In this document: piece after piece, positions 1 through 11,100 of the stretch
Layout of the letters: each line of letters opens with the position of its first letter
Position numbering within the stretch: position 1 is the first letter of the stretch
Origin: Oxyruncus cristatus
Lineage: Eukaryota > Chordata > Aves > Passeriformes > Cotingidae
Direction of reading: 5' to 3'
Length of the DNA stretch: 64,000 nt
Assembly (NCBI GenBank): GCA_013399855.1
Contig: VXAY01001101.1
Span: 62,001-126,000 of the forward strand
Program-made: the position numbers and the translations under genes
The notes under the pieces: model-generated
Told to the model about the DNA's origin: nothing
The model's input: only the letters and a program-made list of their open reading frames with translations
Database searches by the model: none

Positions 1-115
1 TAATAAAAACTCTGAGAGCAGGTAACTCTGCAGTGTGGGTGGTAAATTGAGGAGGTGGCTGAGGGGCTCAGTGACAGCATGGCTGTGTGTCTCTGCTTCG
101 GTGGAGCAGGTGGAC
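1..115 (-). CDS. Partial exon (runs off the left edge) of the minus-strand gene
   Basis: Read on the minus strand, a CAG acceptor (cctgccctgcag) abuts base 115 and sequence stays open to the window edge. The exon at 703-821 ends with one base of a split codon. Joining it here gives a continuous frame beginning G-P-P-A-P-P-K-Q-R-H-T-A-M, a proline/serine-rich stretch that looks like a disordered tail or linker. A second frame of the same segment is also open, so frame choice rests on the junction phase. No convincing donor is seen before base 1, so the exon probably continues outside the window. The pyrimidine tract is modest. It could be a chance open segment; the family is not recognised. 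Confidence 0.4.
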
Positions 116-702
116 CTGCAGGGCAGGCGCTTCAGGCACGAGATTGCCTGGGTTTGCTTTTCTGCCTGAAAGCTCTTTTGCAGAATACCCTGCTTTTCAG
201 CTCACAAAGATAACTCGAAATGAAATTGTTGCTTGGTAAATGGGGAAACACATTGGCTGACAGTACAGTATAAGAAATGCTTAATTTCTTAAACACATGA
301 TTAGTAATAGTTACCCAGACCTATATGTGCAACCAGTTAAACAGCAGTTGTGTGACTCGGTCCTTACTACTAAATAGCTGAAGGGTTTTGCTTTGAAATA
401 TTTGCTTCGTGCTTATTTCTTTCTGGCAAAGCATGATCATGAGATTTCTACACAAACTACTGATTGCCTTACGGTTTTTAATGGTCTGGTTTCTGGTAGC
501 TGTCAGTAGAAGCAAAACAGAAACCTTGTTCAGCTCTGGAATCTGCCTGGGCTATTGGCTATTCCCAGTGAGAGACATCATTTACCGAAATCAGTTATTC
601 TGATTTCAACAAACCTCGGTAGATTAAGATTTGACTCTTTCAAACTTACTTCCATCCAGAAAAAACGGGCATTTAGGTATAAGCTAGCCATGTGTACTTA
701 CC
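116..702 (-). other. Intron between two candidate exons
   Basis: This 587-base interval would be the intron between exons 703-821 and 1-115, with GTAAGT at its 5' end and CAG at its 3' end on the minus strand. Nothing else was recognised in it. Confidence 0.4.
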
Positions 703-821
703 TATCTGCGACATCAAAGCAAAGTTGAGTTCCTGCAATCTAGTTTGAACAGAAGGGGGTCTGTGCTCACTGTAAAGCCGGATTTGATCTACCGCAAGTA
801 AATAGCAGATGTAGCTCAGCC
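703..821 (-). CDS. Candidate internal exon, unrecognised protein
   Basis: On the minus strand this 119-base segment ends in a consensus donor (ATAG|GTAAGT). It starts after an AG preceded by a pyrimidine-poor tract, which is the weak point. An in-frame TGA lies just upstream of the acceptor, so the exon cannot extend much further. It has one base, 39 codons and one base. The translation begins L-S-Y-I-C-Y-L-L-A-V-D-Q-I-R and continues with E-H-R-P-P-S-V-Q-T-R-L-Q-E-L-N. This is a helical-looking mixture of hydrophobic and charged residues without low complexity, and it keeps several CpGs, unlike the flanks. Phase fits the partial exon at 1-115. A shorter exon using a later AG (tttacag, inside the segment) is possible. 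I do not recognise the family. Confidence 0.6.
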
Positions 822-3800
822 TTTGGGTAATTTGCAAGTGTCAGGTTACACAGCAGGAATAATTGTGGAGGGCTATGGGCGAGACTGGCTCCTGTTCTGA
901 CATCAGTCATCTCCACATCAGTCAGAGCTAATCAACACTTCAAGTTATGAATACTGAACACTTGTCATTATCTGCAGCCAAAAACTTATTCACTGAAATG
1001 ATACAGTGAATTAATTGAAGTAGCACCTTGGAGAAAATTATAAGTGTTTTGCAGGCAATTTGTGAACAGGTAAAGTGAAATTAATTGAATGAATGATTTG
1101 TTATGAACTATTCTCCCAGAAGCAGGAAGGTTCTATTTTTGGTTTTTCTCATTTCACTAAGGAAAATTTGAGGTGTTCACCCATATATTCTGCCATGGAA
1201 ACATAATCCCAACCTTGGTCATTCTTTTCAACTTTATCACCTTGCCATGTTGTGAAGATCACTGACATCTTTAGTTATATTCCTAAACCAACTTATAGCT
1301 GAAACACTTTAACAGGTAATTTAATGATTAATATGTATTAGAAATAGAAATTGTCCATTTTGTAATTTTTTTGCTCAGTTTCTTAGCTGTAAAACATTCA
1401 CATTGGTCTACCATATAATGCTCAGGGGTAGAATTTTATCTATAAGCCACATTTTGAAGCTGTGATCTAATGAAGATTTCTGCTTGATATATGAAGTAAT
1501 TCTACCTCTGAAAGATCATTAGCACCTGGCAGCTTTAGAAAAATGAAGCAGTCTCCATATTTTTTACTTTGTCTTTGGTGCTTGGCATAAGTTTTTTAGT
1601 TTCCACAATGTAATGCATGGTGGTTTGGTCTCAGAAAAAAACTGTTCACTCTTTATTAATGAAAACTTTTATTTAGACTTAATAAATTTGTCAGAACTGC
1701 AATGCAATCTGATATGACTGGATTGGAAGTGAATGCCATGCACCCCCCAGATATGCTCTGTTCTGCAGTCTTGATTTTTTTGCATGGGAAATATGTTCCA
1801 AACATAAAACCTTGTCCTATTTTCTTATACTTCCGTAAGTTATGTGTTAGGATGTGACCTTAGCAGGGGTATCAGGTATAATTGTGGCCGCTGCCAGCTT
1901 TTCTCTCTGCTTGAGAGTTCTTGCCCATGTGCAGTGGACAGTGCTGGGTAGCTCAAGTCTCCTGCCTGAGGAGATTTTGTTATATTTAATTAACTCCTCC
2001 ATTCATGATGTTTTCGTACACTGTATAGGATACAGGAAGCATGTTCAGAAGTAGTGGATCACCTCTTCTCTCTGTAATCAGTGGAAACTCTACTTTCCTC
2101 TCTGAGTCAGACTAAAGTGAATTCTTTTGAAAATCCCATTCTACTTGTCTATACAGGAAAAAAAAAAATTTGGCCTACAGTGATAAAAGCTTTCTCAGAG
2201 AAACTTGCATCTTCATATCGTACTTGGGGAATTCTTATTAGCACTTTATTATATGGCTTTGGTGGGCGAAACCAGGTTGTTTTACTGTCTCTGCCAAACT
2301 ATTTGAGGAATTCTTGGGCAGCATAGAATAAACATCCTTAGGGCTTTTAGAAAGATCAGAGGTACTGTGACTGAGATTTGAGACTGCAGTTTCTGAGGAC
2401 CTTGGTTCTGTAAGCTCAAATTGTCATTATCTTAAAAGCTTCCTCCTTCTGTGAGAACAGCTTTGATTTGTTACAATAATGCTATGGATCAGTTTATTGA
2501 GGAACAATTAAACATCCTCTTCCCCTGTCCCCTTCTCCCAGACTCCATTCAGTTATAGTTGTTGCAAGCAAGCTTGGGTTTATACGTCCCACACGAACTA
2601 GATAAGGAAAACCTTTTAACTAGATTTCCAACCATGCAGTCCAAATTCTCTTCCTTAGAGTCTAAAATACTTACCTTTATTGACATAAGTGATGTGAAAC
2701 AAAGAAAAATACTAGTATCTGTTTATTTTGTCTGCTGCTTCAAACTGAATTGACATTATTCATTGCAGTTATCACTTCCCTTAGAGACAGGAAGGCAGGC
2801 TGAGACAAGGGGCCCTGCTGTGATCTGTATATCTTTTTTTTTTTTCTTTTTTTGTGAATGAATATATTCTACTATCTTGTGGTAAAATGTACAGTAAGAC
2901 AGTACTGAACTAGAAGTCAAATGAGTTTCTTTTCCTCCCTCACCTTGAATTTAATTTGGGAATGGTGAGGGAGGAGCATGTTGTTGTCATGTACTTTTAG
3001 AGGAGCACACAAGTGATTTATGTGGGTTGGGCAGGTAATCTAGGATGGCTGAAACAGTCTAGTGTCTGCTTTTCTGTGAGTAGTGGCTGATTATTCTATG
3101 GGAGGAAAGGTATCATGCTGGTCTATGCACAGACTGGCTGCTGCCTGGTCGCTTATACCAGTGTTCCCAGATCCATAAACTGGAGATTTGATTCAGCATT
3201 TCTCAGCTCTGGAATTCCTGCAAGTATGAAGATTTTTTCATTAGTTAATTTTGTTCCAACTTGGAATGCCTTGTCAATGCCAAAATAATCTCTCCCAAAA
3301 TACTCTGAATTAAGTGAGGTTCCCAGCTTTTGCATCCTTGCTGACTTCGTTTAGATTCAAGAGGGACAGGGGAGCTGTGACACCTGGCTCTGGGACAAGG
3401 CTGAGACAGGCAGAAGCTCACCTGGAGCGCACTGCCCCAAGAATCCCACTCCCTGCCTGCAAGGCACTCAGCCTGTCAGACTTGCTGTGAAGCCATGGAT
3501 GTTGTTAGGCATTGCTCCATAAATCCATGTGTGTTTCTCTGCAAGAGTTGTTGAAAGTTCCGCACTGATGAGATTTTTCTGTTTAAGTTACTTGCATGTA
3601 CTCAATTAGTATTTTCTGCAGAGCTTTTCTACAGAAAATATTTGGTAGTTGTAATTCTGGTATCATTATCGGCTTTGGCAACACTGGAATAGAGAAGGCC
3701 AAGAAGTTTTAATCTCCTCACTGTTTTCAAATGAAAATTTTCTATTTGCTAACACAAGGAAATCAGTGCATTTGGATTTGTATTTTGAATTTAAACCAAG

Positions 3801-5223
3801 TCAGCTATAATTGTCTTGAGCTTAGTTTCATATCAGTGAAATTGATACAGCATTTGTAAACTATATGATGGACGACAGAGACCAACTTTAAATTAGTGAA
3901 GTATTTTCTGAGGAAGGGGGACTTCAGAGATACAAAGAAAAGCTGGAACGAGATAAATGTGGCTTGCGTTTTACTGAGTTCAAAAATATCTTTGTTTCCC
4001 ATGTGCATATCATTCCAAGTCCTTTTTTTTTCTCATGAGTCTCAAGCCAGCATTGCCATGATAAGAGAATGGATCACCAGACAGTTTGTGAAAGCAGTGG
4101 GGGTTCATACTCATAAAACTATGGGTGTATCACTAAAATGCTGATAAATCACTTGAAAGCAGTTCCACCAGCTGTAACCTTGGAACACAGTGAATTGTTA
4201 AGTGCCAAGACTTATTTTAAGCTTCCACATTTGTAGATTCAAAGCAAAATGCACAATCATTTCAAGTCCAAGTCTGCTTTGGGATATGATTTAAGAATAT
4301 TCTGTGGGCATAAAGAGCTTCTGCAGTTTTCCACTGACTGAGTAGAACAAAAGAGCAAAGGCTGGATTTGCCATTATACATTAGCTTCCAGCCTTGTTAA
4401 AAGCAGGATCCCATCTCCAGGATAGACCAACATCTTATTATTCCAGGGTGAGCTAATACCACCGCCCCCATCAAATTCCATGTTTTACTGTTAGCAAGGT
4501 TAAAAACAAGACCTAGGCTTCAGCTGTGCAGTAATACAAAATGTATTTTCTGTTTATGTACACAACAAAATTTATTTGTGATCATTGAGGTATCTAGTCC
4601 TTTTGACGTCCTGTCTATTCCTATTAAATAGAAAGATTTCAGCATTGGTACTGTGCACTTTCAGTGTTCAGAAGACAATGTGGAAAGAGATCTACATTGT
4701 GCTTTTCCTCTTGGTGATATAAAAACAGCACTACAGTCTCTTTAGACACAGCAAGTTTCCAAACTCTTCAACTTTTCAGTTTAATTCTTCTGCACAACTA
4801 AATAAATTCTTCTTCTGCGCAACTTCCTGCATGTGAAATGCTTTGAGGTGGAAATACTATTAAGTCTGTTTCATAGGTACAGTCAACTGACATTGAGAAA
4901 AGCTGATCTTTGGGTCTCAAATTAAACGTGACTTTTTAAAATGTATGTCAAGATTTTCCAAGAATACTTGTTTAGTTTTTTTCTGAAGAAACAAAGCAGT
5001 ATTTGTGAAAAAAAGGCTGTCTCCAGGTTGACTTATACTGTTTTGCCACCTGAGTGCAGTCACAATCAAATGCAAAAATGATGGGATAATGCATTAATGA
5101 TTAGCTGGAGTATAGCTGTGAAAAGGTACAGATTAATTTTGCCATGTGCAATGCATGGAAAGGAAACAGTCAATAAACCTTTAAATGTATTTGGAAGGGA
5201 AAATGAAAGGCTGAAGTGGATTA
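822..5223. other. Non-coding, probably intronic
   Basis: AT-rich sequence with short poly-T and poly-A runs. Short ORFs here lack convincing paired splice signals. No repeat family, RNA gene or promoter was recognised. Confidence 0.5.
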
Positions 5224-5269
5224 GTTAATTACTAGGAACAAATTAAGTTAATTATTAAGAACAAATTCA
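5224..5269. repeat. Imperfect 23-bp tandem duplication
   Basis: Two adjacent 23-base units, both beginning gttaatta and ending in the aacaaatt region, differ at a few positions. Probably replication slippage; no function is implied. Confidence 0.7.
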
Positions 5270-6073
5270 ACATTTGGTCATGTACACCAAACGAAGCATG
5301 GGAGCAAGGTGGTGTGAGGAAATGCATGTTCTGTGTGCCAGAGGAGATCCCATGGTTTCCCAGGAAACAATGATAGCCAGAAATGTTCACATGCATCAAG
5401 TCATCATTGTATTAAAGCTCATTGCTTTAGACAGAGACTGTTTCTAGAGGTAGAAAAGATGAGAATGGGACATGGATGATTTTGTAATTCCTAAAGAAGT
5501 ATTTATAAATCCTATTTGTCAAGACATTAGCTTGTATGTGAAGTGAATTCCAAAATAAATATGTGCAAATATTTGAGTTTCTTTTTGTAGTCTGTCTGAG
5601 GCTTTCAAGTCAGGCCACCCAAGAGGATGCTTTTTATGGAGGGGTTTTCCTAATCTCCAAACAGGTGTTTGGATGCTGAAATCAGGCTGCTCTGTATTGG
5701 AATTCACTCCCGCCAAAAGAGTGCCATAATGGCATTAAAAAGAACATGACTTCTCTCAGTGAAGTTCTTTGCACATACCTAAAAAGAATAGTAATCTATT
5801 GAAAAAAGCTATCTTGATAGATTTCATTAGATGTATTAAACATCATATATTGGATTGTCATGTAAAATTTACTGTGCAGTTGGACTTGCTTTCATGAGAA
5901 CTTTACCTCGATTACTAGATTCTTTCAATATTTTTAATTTTAGTACTGCCTTCCACTTAATCTAGGGCATTGAGGGCACTGGGTAGCTAAGCCCTGCGAA
6001 TTACAAGACAATTATTTGGTATTTGGTAACTTCAATTAGAGTGACTTCATGATGTACATAATTGCTTCATTGT

Positions 6074-6081
6074 ATGCAAAT
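6074..6081 (+). promoter_or_regulatory. Perfect POU octamer ATGCAAAT
   Basis: A consensus octamer sits in a stretch with several TAAT/ATTA cores (6010-6110). An octamer is common by chance in AT-rich DNA, so only the match is certain. Its use as a regulatory site is speculation. Confidence 0.2.
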
Positions 6082-8037
6082 GTGCATTTCTGAAGTAATT
6101 GGAGTATTGCCATGCCAGGTAAACTGTGATGAGAGGAAGAATCCACATACATGAATATGACTGCAGACATAAAGGAATAACCCAGAGAGAGGAGAGCCAA
6201 TTTTGAGTTGCTTTCTGTTATATCTGGAGGGCAGAATGTCAGTTCATTTTGTGAATTATCCTTTTTCCAAAATTAGTCAATAAGATGGCTACAGGGAGAT
6301 CACTGAGCCAGTCTGATTTTCTCCTTCTTTGTTTTTAAAATAACTCTTCTCTTGTCTTCCCCCTTCAAAAAGTCCTGTAATTAGCTGGATACAGTTAATG
6401 AAAAACCTGAGTTTTGGCAGCTAAAATGTCTGAAGAACAGAAGCTTTAACAATTAGTAGCAACAATTTAAAGTTTACACCCTGGTTTTGATCCCTCTTTT
6501 GCGTTACGGTAATGAATTTGCTTTGCAATTACCTGTTCTCATGACAGGCTTTGTCATAAGAGCAAGGGAACATGATGAAAGCCAGATATTTGCTAGGAAG
6601 TGTTACTGTGTGCTCTGTAGTGGGAATCCTTGGCATCTTTGTTTTCTCTACCTGGAGTTTCAATTATAGGAAAAACATGTAATAATAACCTGGCATGCTG
6701 TGATGAAGAAGTGATCGTACAAAAGAGAGAATGATTGAAGGTCGGTTTTTATGAGGTTTAATAACTTTTGTTATCCAGAGGAGTAAGAAACAAATATAAA
6801 TCATGCTGGGGCCTGTGATGAGATCCATGTAATTCTGCCCAAATACACAACACCTGGGAATTTTAAGAAAGGTTGTAGTAGTGACTGTCACTTCACTGTC
6901 ATTCCTAGTGTGGGAATTCATTGTCCAAGGCAGAGAGAGGGAGTGAGACCGTGCATGTGAGAGACAGTGTGTGCTCTGCTTCTTTCTTCACCTCCCTTTA
7001 GGACCGCTGATGGGCCCATACAAATTTTAGAGCATCATGTCTTGCAAAAATATGGTGAGAATTAAGAAACTTATCATACAAATAGATAGTGGTAGGTTGG
7101 AGGCATTGACTCCTCATTTTACCCAGAAGCCCACTGGTGGACAATGCTGCAAGTCACATCAAGCATTGCTCCCCAAAAACTTTCTAGGAGGAATCTCAAG
7201 AGACAAGATTTATACAATCCTCTCATTCTGTGCTGCTTCTGACAATACCTCTTGGAGGTGTTTTTATTTCACACTATTAGTTGTATGGTAGCCTACAAAC
7301 ATCTATTTAAAGAACACTTTGTTTTTGACAGGGATTGAAGGCAGCTGAGTGTGTTGGCCTACTGTTCCATCGCAACATTAGATGGTAAAAGATGGCAGGA
7401 ATACTGGGCAGCTTTTAATGGAGAGATTCTAAAGTCTTTTGAGTCTGTTCTAATACAGAAAAAAATTATTATCAGAACACTTTTCAGAATTGGCGCTGAG
7501 TTTCCTACTTGGAAAAGCACTTACATAGCAAAAGCAAATGATTACTACTTCAAACTGCAGACCCCTTTGAAATGTAAATTAGGAAAATGGAGGTCTTGAT
7601 ACTCGGAAGAGCTCTGATGATTCATTTGTTATGATGTGCCTCCCCACTGTGCTGTACCAAAAGTCATACTATGGGGCTGCCTTGCATGGTTCAGCTGCAT
7701 CAAATGAGGAGGTACCACATTTAAAAGATGAAGCTACAGGGATGTGTGTGCTGTGTATGCTGCTGCAGTTTGTGGAAATGCCACCTCTATCAGCTACAGC
7801 AATTAGCTGTTTCTCCTGCCTCTGCTTTTAAGTTAAAAATTAATGAGTGTGTCAGTGAACTCACCTTCTACAGCAAGAGAACTGAAAGTAGCCCAGTGTT
7901 TGATGACTGTAAATGCAGAAGTAAATGTGCAGAGAAAGTTCCCAGTGTTGTATCATAGAGGAGAGATAAAACAGTATGATTGTGAATGATATCAGCCTAT
8001 TATCCTAACACTGCCATCTCTGTGACCACCATTATTA
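6082..8037. other. Non-coding, probably intronic
   Basis: No supported gene. A 42-base minus-strand segment ending at a GTGAGT donor (7864-7905) was considered but is unproven. Nothing else stood out. Confidence 0.5.
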
Positions 8038-8070
8038 GTGAGAGACACTGCTATGGTGAGACACTGCTAA
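8038..8070. repeat. Short tandem duplication
   Basis: Two adjacent copies of a roughly 16-18 base unit containing gacactgcta, differing by a 2-base insertion (gtgagagac versus gtgagac). A local slippage product. Confidence 0.65.
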
Positions 8071-10740
8071 AAAGATAAATTCTACAGTTCTGACTTGTCA
8101 GAAAGCCATGGGAATTACTGTATTCCTGGGAAAGCAGTGGTCCTTTTTTATATAGATGCAAGTCAGTTTGCAATTTTATGATACAAAATAACACTTTTTG
8201 TCTGACGCTCGTTCTGTTTAGTATGTCAGGACTGAGTATATTGTACCTAAATTGAAGAAAGCCTCTACACTAAACTGGAAAGTGAAATGTCAATCTGTGA
8301 AGGTTGTGCTGAGGCTGCAAATGGTTGCAGACGCTATTCTACAGAGATCCATATTTGAATGCATCTCTCTCTGTATTTGAATGGTGCTATTACAAGGCAC
8401 AGCAGGCTGTGAGAGCCGTGTTCAGGCAGGATAAACCTTCGGTCCTTCAGGCGCCTCGCTGTGGATCACACTGCAGAAGTTTGTGCTCTTGCTGTTCTCC
8501 TGCTGGTTCGGGAAAGTTTGTGCTGATTTGTGGAAATCTGTCTAATCTTGCATGACATGGCTTTGTGATACCAAGCATGTGGCAAAATACTGACTTCAAA
8601 CATTTTGCCTCAGGTGGAGGTGATTTCCTTGCTAACAGTGGGTGGAAGAGGCACTTTTAGGATGTCTCTATTAGCATTTAGATAATAAGAAGGCCTTGGT
8701 ATGTTCTTCAGGAACTAATAGCTTAGTAAGAGCACTTACTTTGATAAAAGTATTTTTCTGTCACTAGCCTCAAACAGTGTTATTTGGGGTTGATGAGTGC
8801 ATTAAATAATCTTCCAGACCAGACAAGGAAAATTATTGAATAGAGCGGTGGGAGTAAGTGTAGATTGTTTGGCACAAATTTGCCTCTTGTCTGCATTGCA
8901 TGTATCTCATAGGTGATCATGCAAAAACAACCACTAATATACTGAGGATTGCCAAAACTTTTGTTTCACCTTTCCCTTTTTTTGTATTCATCCAGCCTAC
9001 GGGCTTTTTTTTTAAATTTGGAAATGGTTAAACCTTAATGCAAACATATGTAGGAAGTCATTAGCAGTGTGATCAATATAAAGCCGGTTTTGTCCATGGG
9101 TTTGAAAAGAGGCAATCCCTCTCTTCATAGAAGAAATGATATTTAAGTGTTTTCAGTGAGAATCTTAAGCACTTTCAGCAGTTATGTAGACGAATGGGAA
9201 GCTTGCCACTGGCACCATGTCCAATGTGCAGGAATTGATCCTGAAATGACCAAGTATTGTCATGTGATAAGCATAGGACGTTATATAAAGTGAATTAAAC
9301 TAATTACTGCTGTGGGGTGAAGGTGCCCTGAACTAGCTGTAGATAATTTCTTTAATTGTGAGATGGTATGGCAATGGTGATTGTACCTCTGCCTCTGAAG
9401 AATGGGAGGTTAGAAAATAAAGCAAATTTGGAGGTGAACTTAGACATAAATGGCAATCCTGCCACTTCAGTGTAAAACAGCTCGCAGTGCTTTCATGGTG
9501 TTGGTGAATGCTTTCTTCCTCTGAGAACTTAGTTAAAACAACAATTTCTCAGTCTCCTTCCTGGTGTGAACTAATCCAAGGCTACAAATCTACATGAACT
9601 ATTGCTCCTCTTGGAACTGGTTTAACCTCCTTTTCTCTTTGCAACTATAAAAAGTACTTCTACAAGTAAAAGAAAAGTTTTAAACCTATGCTATGCCTCT
9701 AAAGTTATATCCTTATATGGTCTGTTTTCCTGAATCTCAGTCTGGAAACAGTTTCTTGGGCTTCTCCAAATAAATGGGTTTACCTTATTTGTACCCAATT
9801 CTCTGCTGCTGTTGGATGCCACCCAGTTTTTTATTTCTACTGGTCCTGTATTCTGTCCTTCACAACTGCAAATTCTCCTTATTGACAGATATTTAATTGT
9901 GGCTTAATTATCAAAGAGTGACACAGTAGAAGTTTATGTATGAAATTTCTTAGGATGGCATGATGCCCTGGTTGTTTCATTGGACATTGTTTGCCACGTG
10001 ACAAGGCTGAAGAAATTTCTGAGCAGATTTTGGGTGGCTGCAGTTTGGTTTTTTGAAGATCATTTATTAAAGATGCGTGAGCACAGAGGAGAAAGGAGCT
10101 TTCTTTTTCTTTTTACCCCTCAAGACTTGATGATACATTAGATCATTATAGAACAGGTGCTTTTAGTTTGGAGTGTGATATCACCGAAGCGCAGGATAGA
10201 GAAGACTAATGGCTTTGAAATATCTATCACTGTTCATTACTCTCTGTGAAATGATTTTTGGAGGATTTACCATAAATCCATTAATTTTCAAGATCGCAAA
10301 GACCCTGAAGCAATGCTAAATCCACTAAAACCTTTTGAGATTCAGTGGGTTTTGGATAATACTAAATGGCTTACTACCTATGACTAGCCCTCTAAGCTCC
10401 CTACTTTTGTTGCACGGTAGACAGCTCACTTAGTTCTGTTGGTATATTTTCACTTCTTAAAAAATGTCCAAGTGAGTTGTTCTGTTTGTGTCATGTTCTT
10501 GGGTTCTTAGTTCTGGTTCATTAATTTTTTTAAAACTGGGCACAGTGGTTAATCATAAAAACTTTAAGCCACTGAGAGCAATGCCACTTGCCTCTGCAAC
10601 AGAGGAAAATTTCCAGTATTCCCCTACATAAAAAAATAAAAAGGCACTGTGATTTTTTTCTACACAGAAGAAATTGCTGCAGAGCGTAGCTCATGAGCAG
10701 GCATGCCTGAGACACAGTTATTCCTGACCAGAATCTGTCC
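8071..10740. other. Non-coding, probably intronic
   Basis: AT-rich. Contains poly-T at about 9006-9014 and possible but weak splice-site pairs on the minus strand (9781-9840, 10263-10297). No gene or repeat is supported. Confidence 0.5.
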
Positions 10741-11100
10741 TGACAATTAACACTCAGCTTGGCAGATACTGCCAGGGACAGAGCTAATGCACTGTGTCAT
10801 GATTATTGTACTCCTCCGAGCATAAATTGAATGGGGAATGGTTAGTAATTAGCTCCAGCAAAATAGACTCCACACTTGTCTTCTTTTGTCATTAACGTCT
10901 AGGCTGATAACAAAAGAAGCTCTGGTAATTAGCACAAACCCATGCAAGGGGTCTGACTGTGCTTCAAGAACTCTTTCACATGTGCCTTTTTGTTCTAATG
11001 AAAATTTGACTTGAGAAAACAATGGGCAACCCTAAGATAATTGTACATTAATAAGCAATAATGACTTCAGAAAGAAATTCAATTTAAGGATCCTTTCTCA
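10741..11100. promoter_or_regulatory. Possible conserved non-coding element
   Basis: The stretch has two TAATTAG-type homeodomain sites (gtaattagctcc and gtaattagcac). It lacks simple repeats and has balanced composition unlike the surrounding T-rich DNA, which is the texture of vertebrate developmental enhancers. This is an impression from composition and motifs only; conservation cannot be seen from one sequence. Confidence 0.25.

Noticed and set aside
7864..7905. 42-base minus-strand segment with GTGAGT donor and a fair acceptor
   Set aside because: Two frames are open, it is too short to judge, and adding it breaks the otherwise consistent phase to exon 703-821.
9785..9850. Minus-strand open segment ending at GTAAAC
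   Set aside because: No pyrimidine tract before the possible acceptor and a weak donor.
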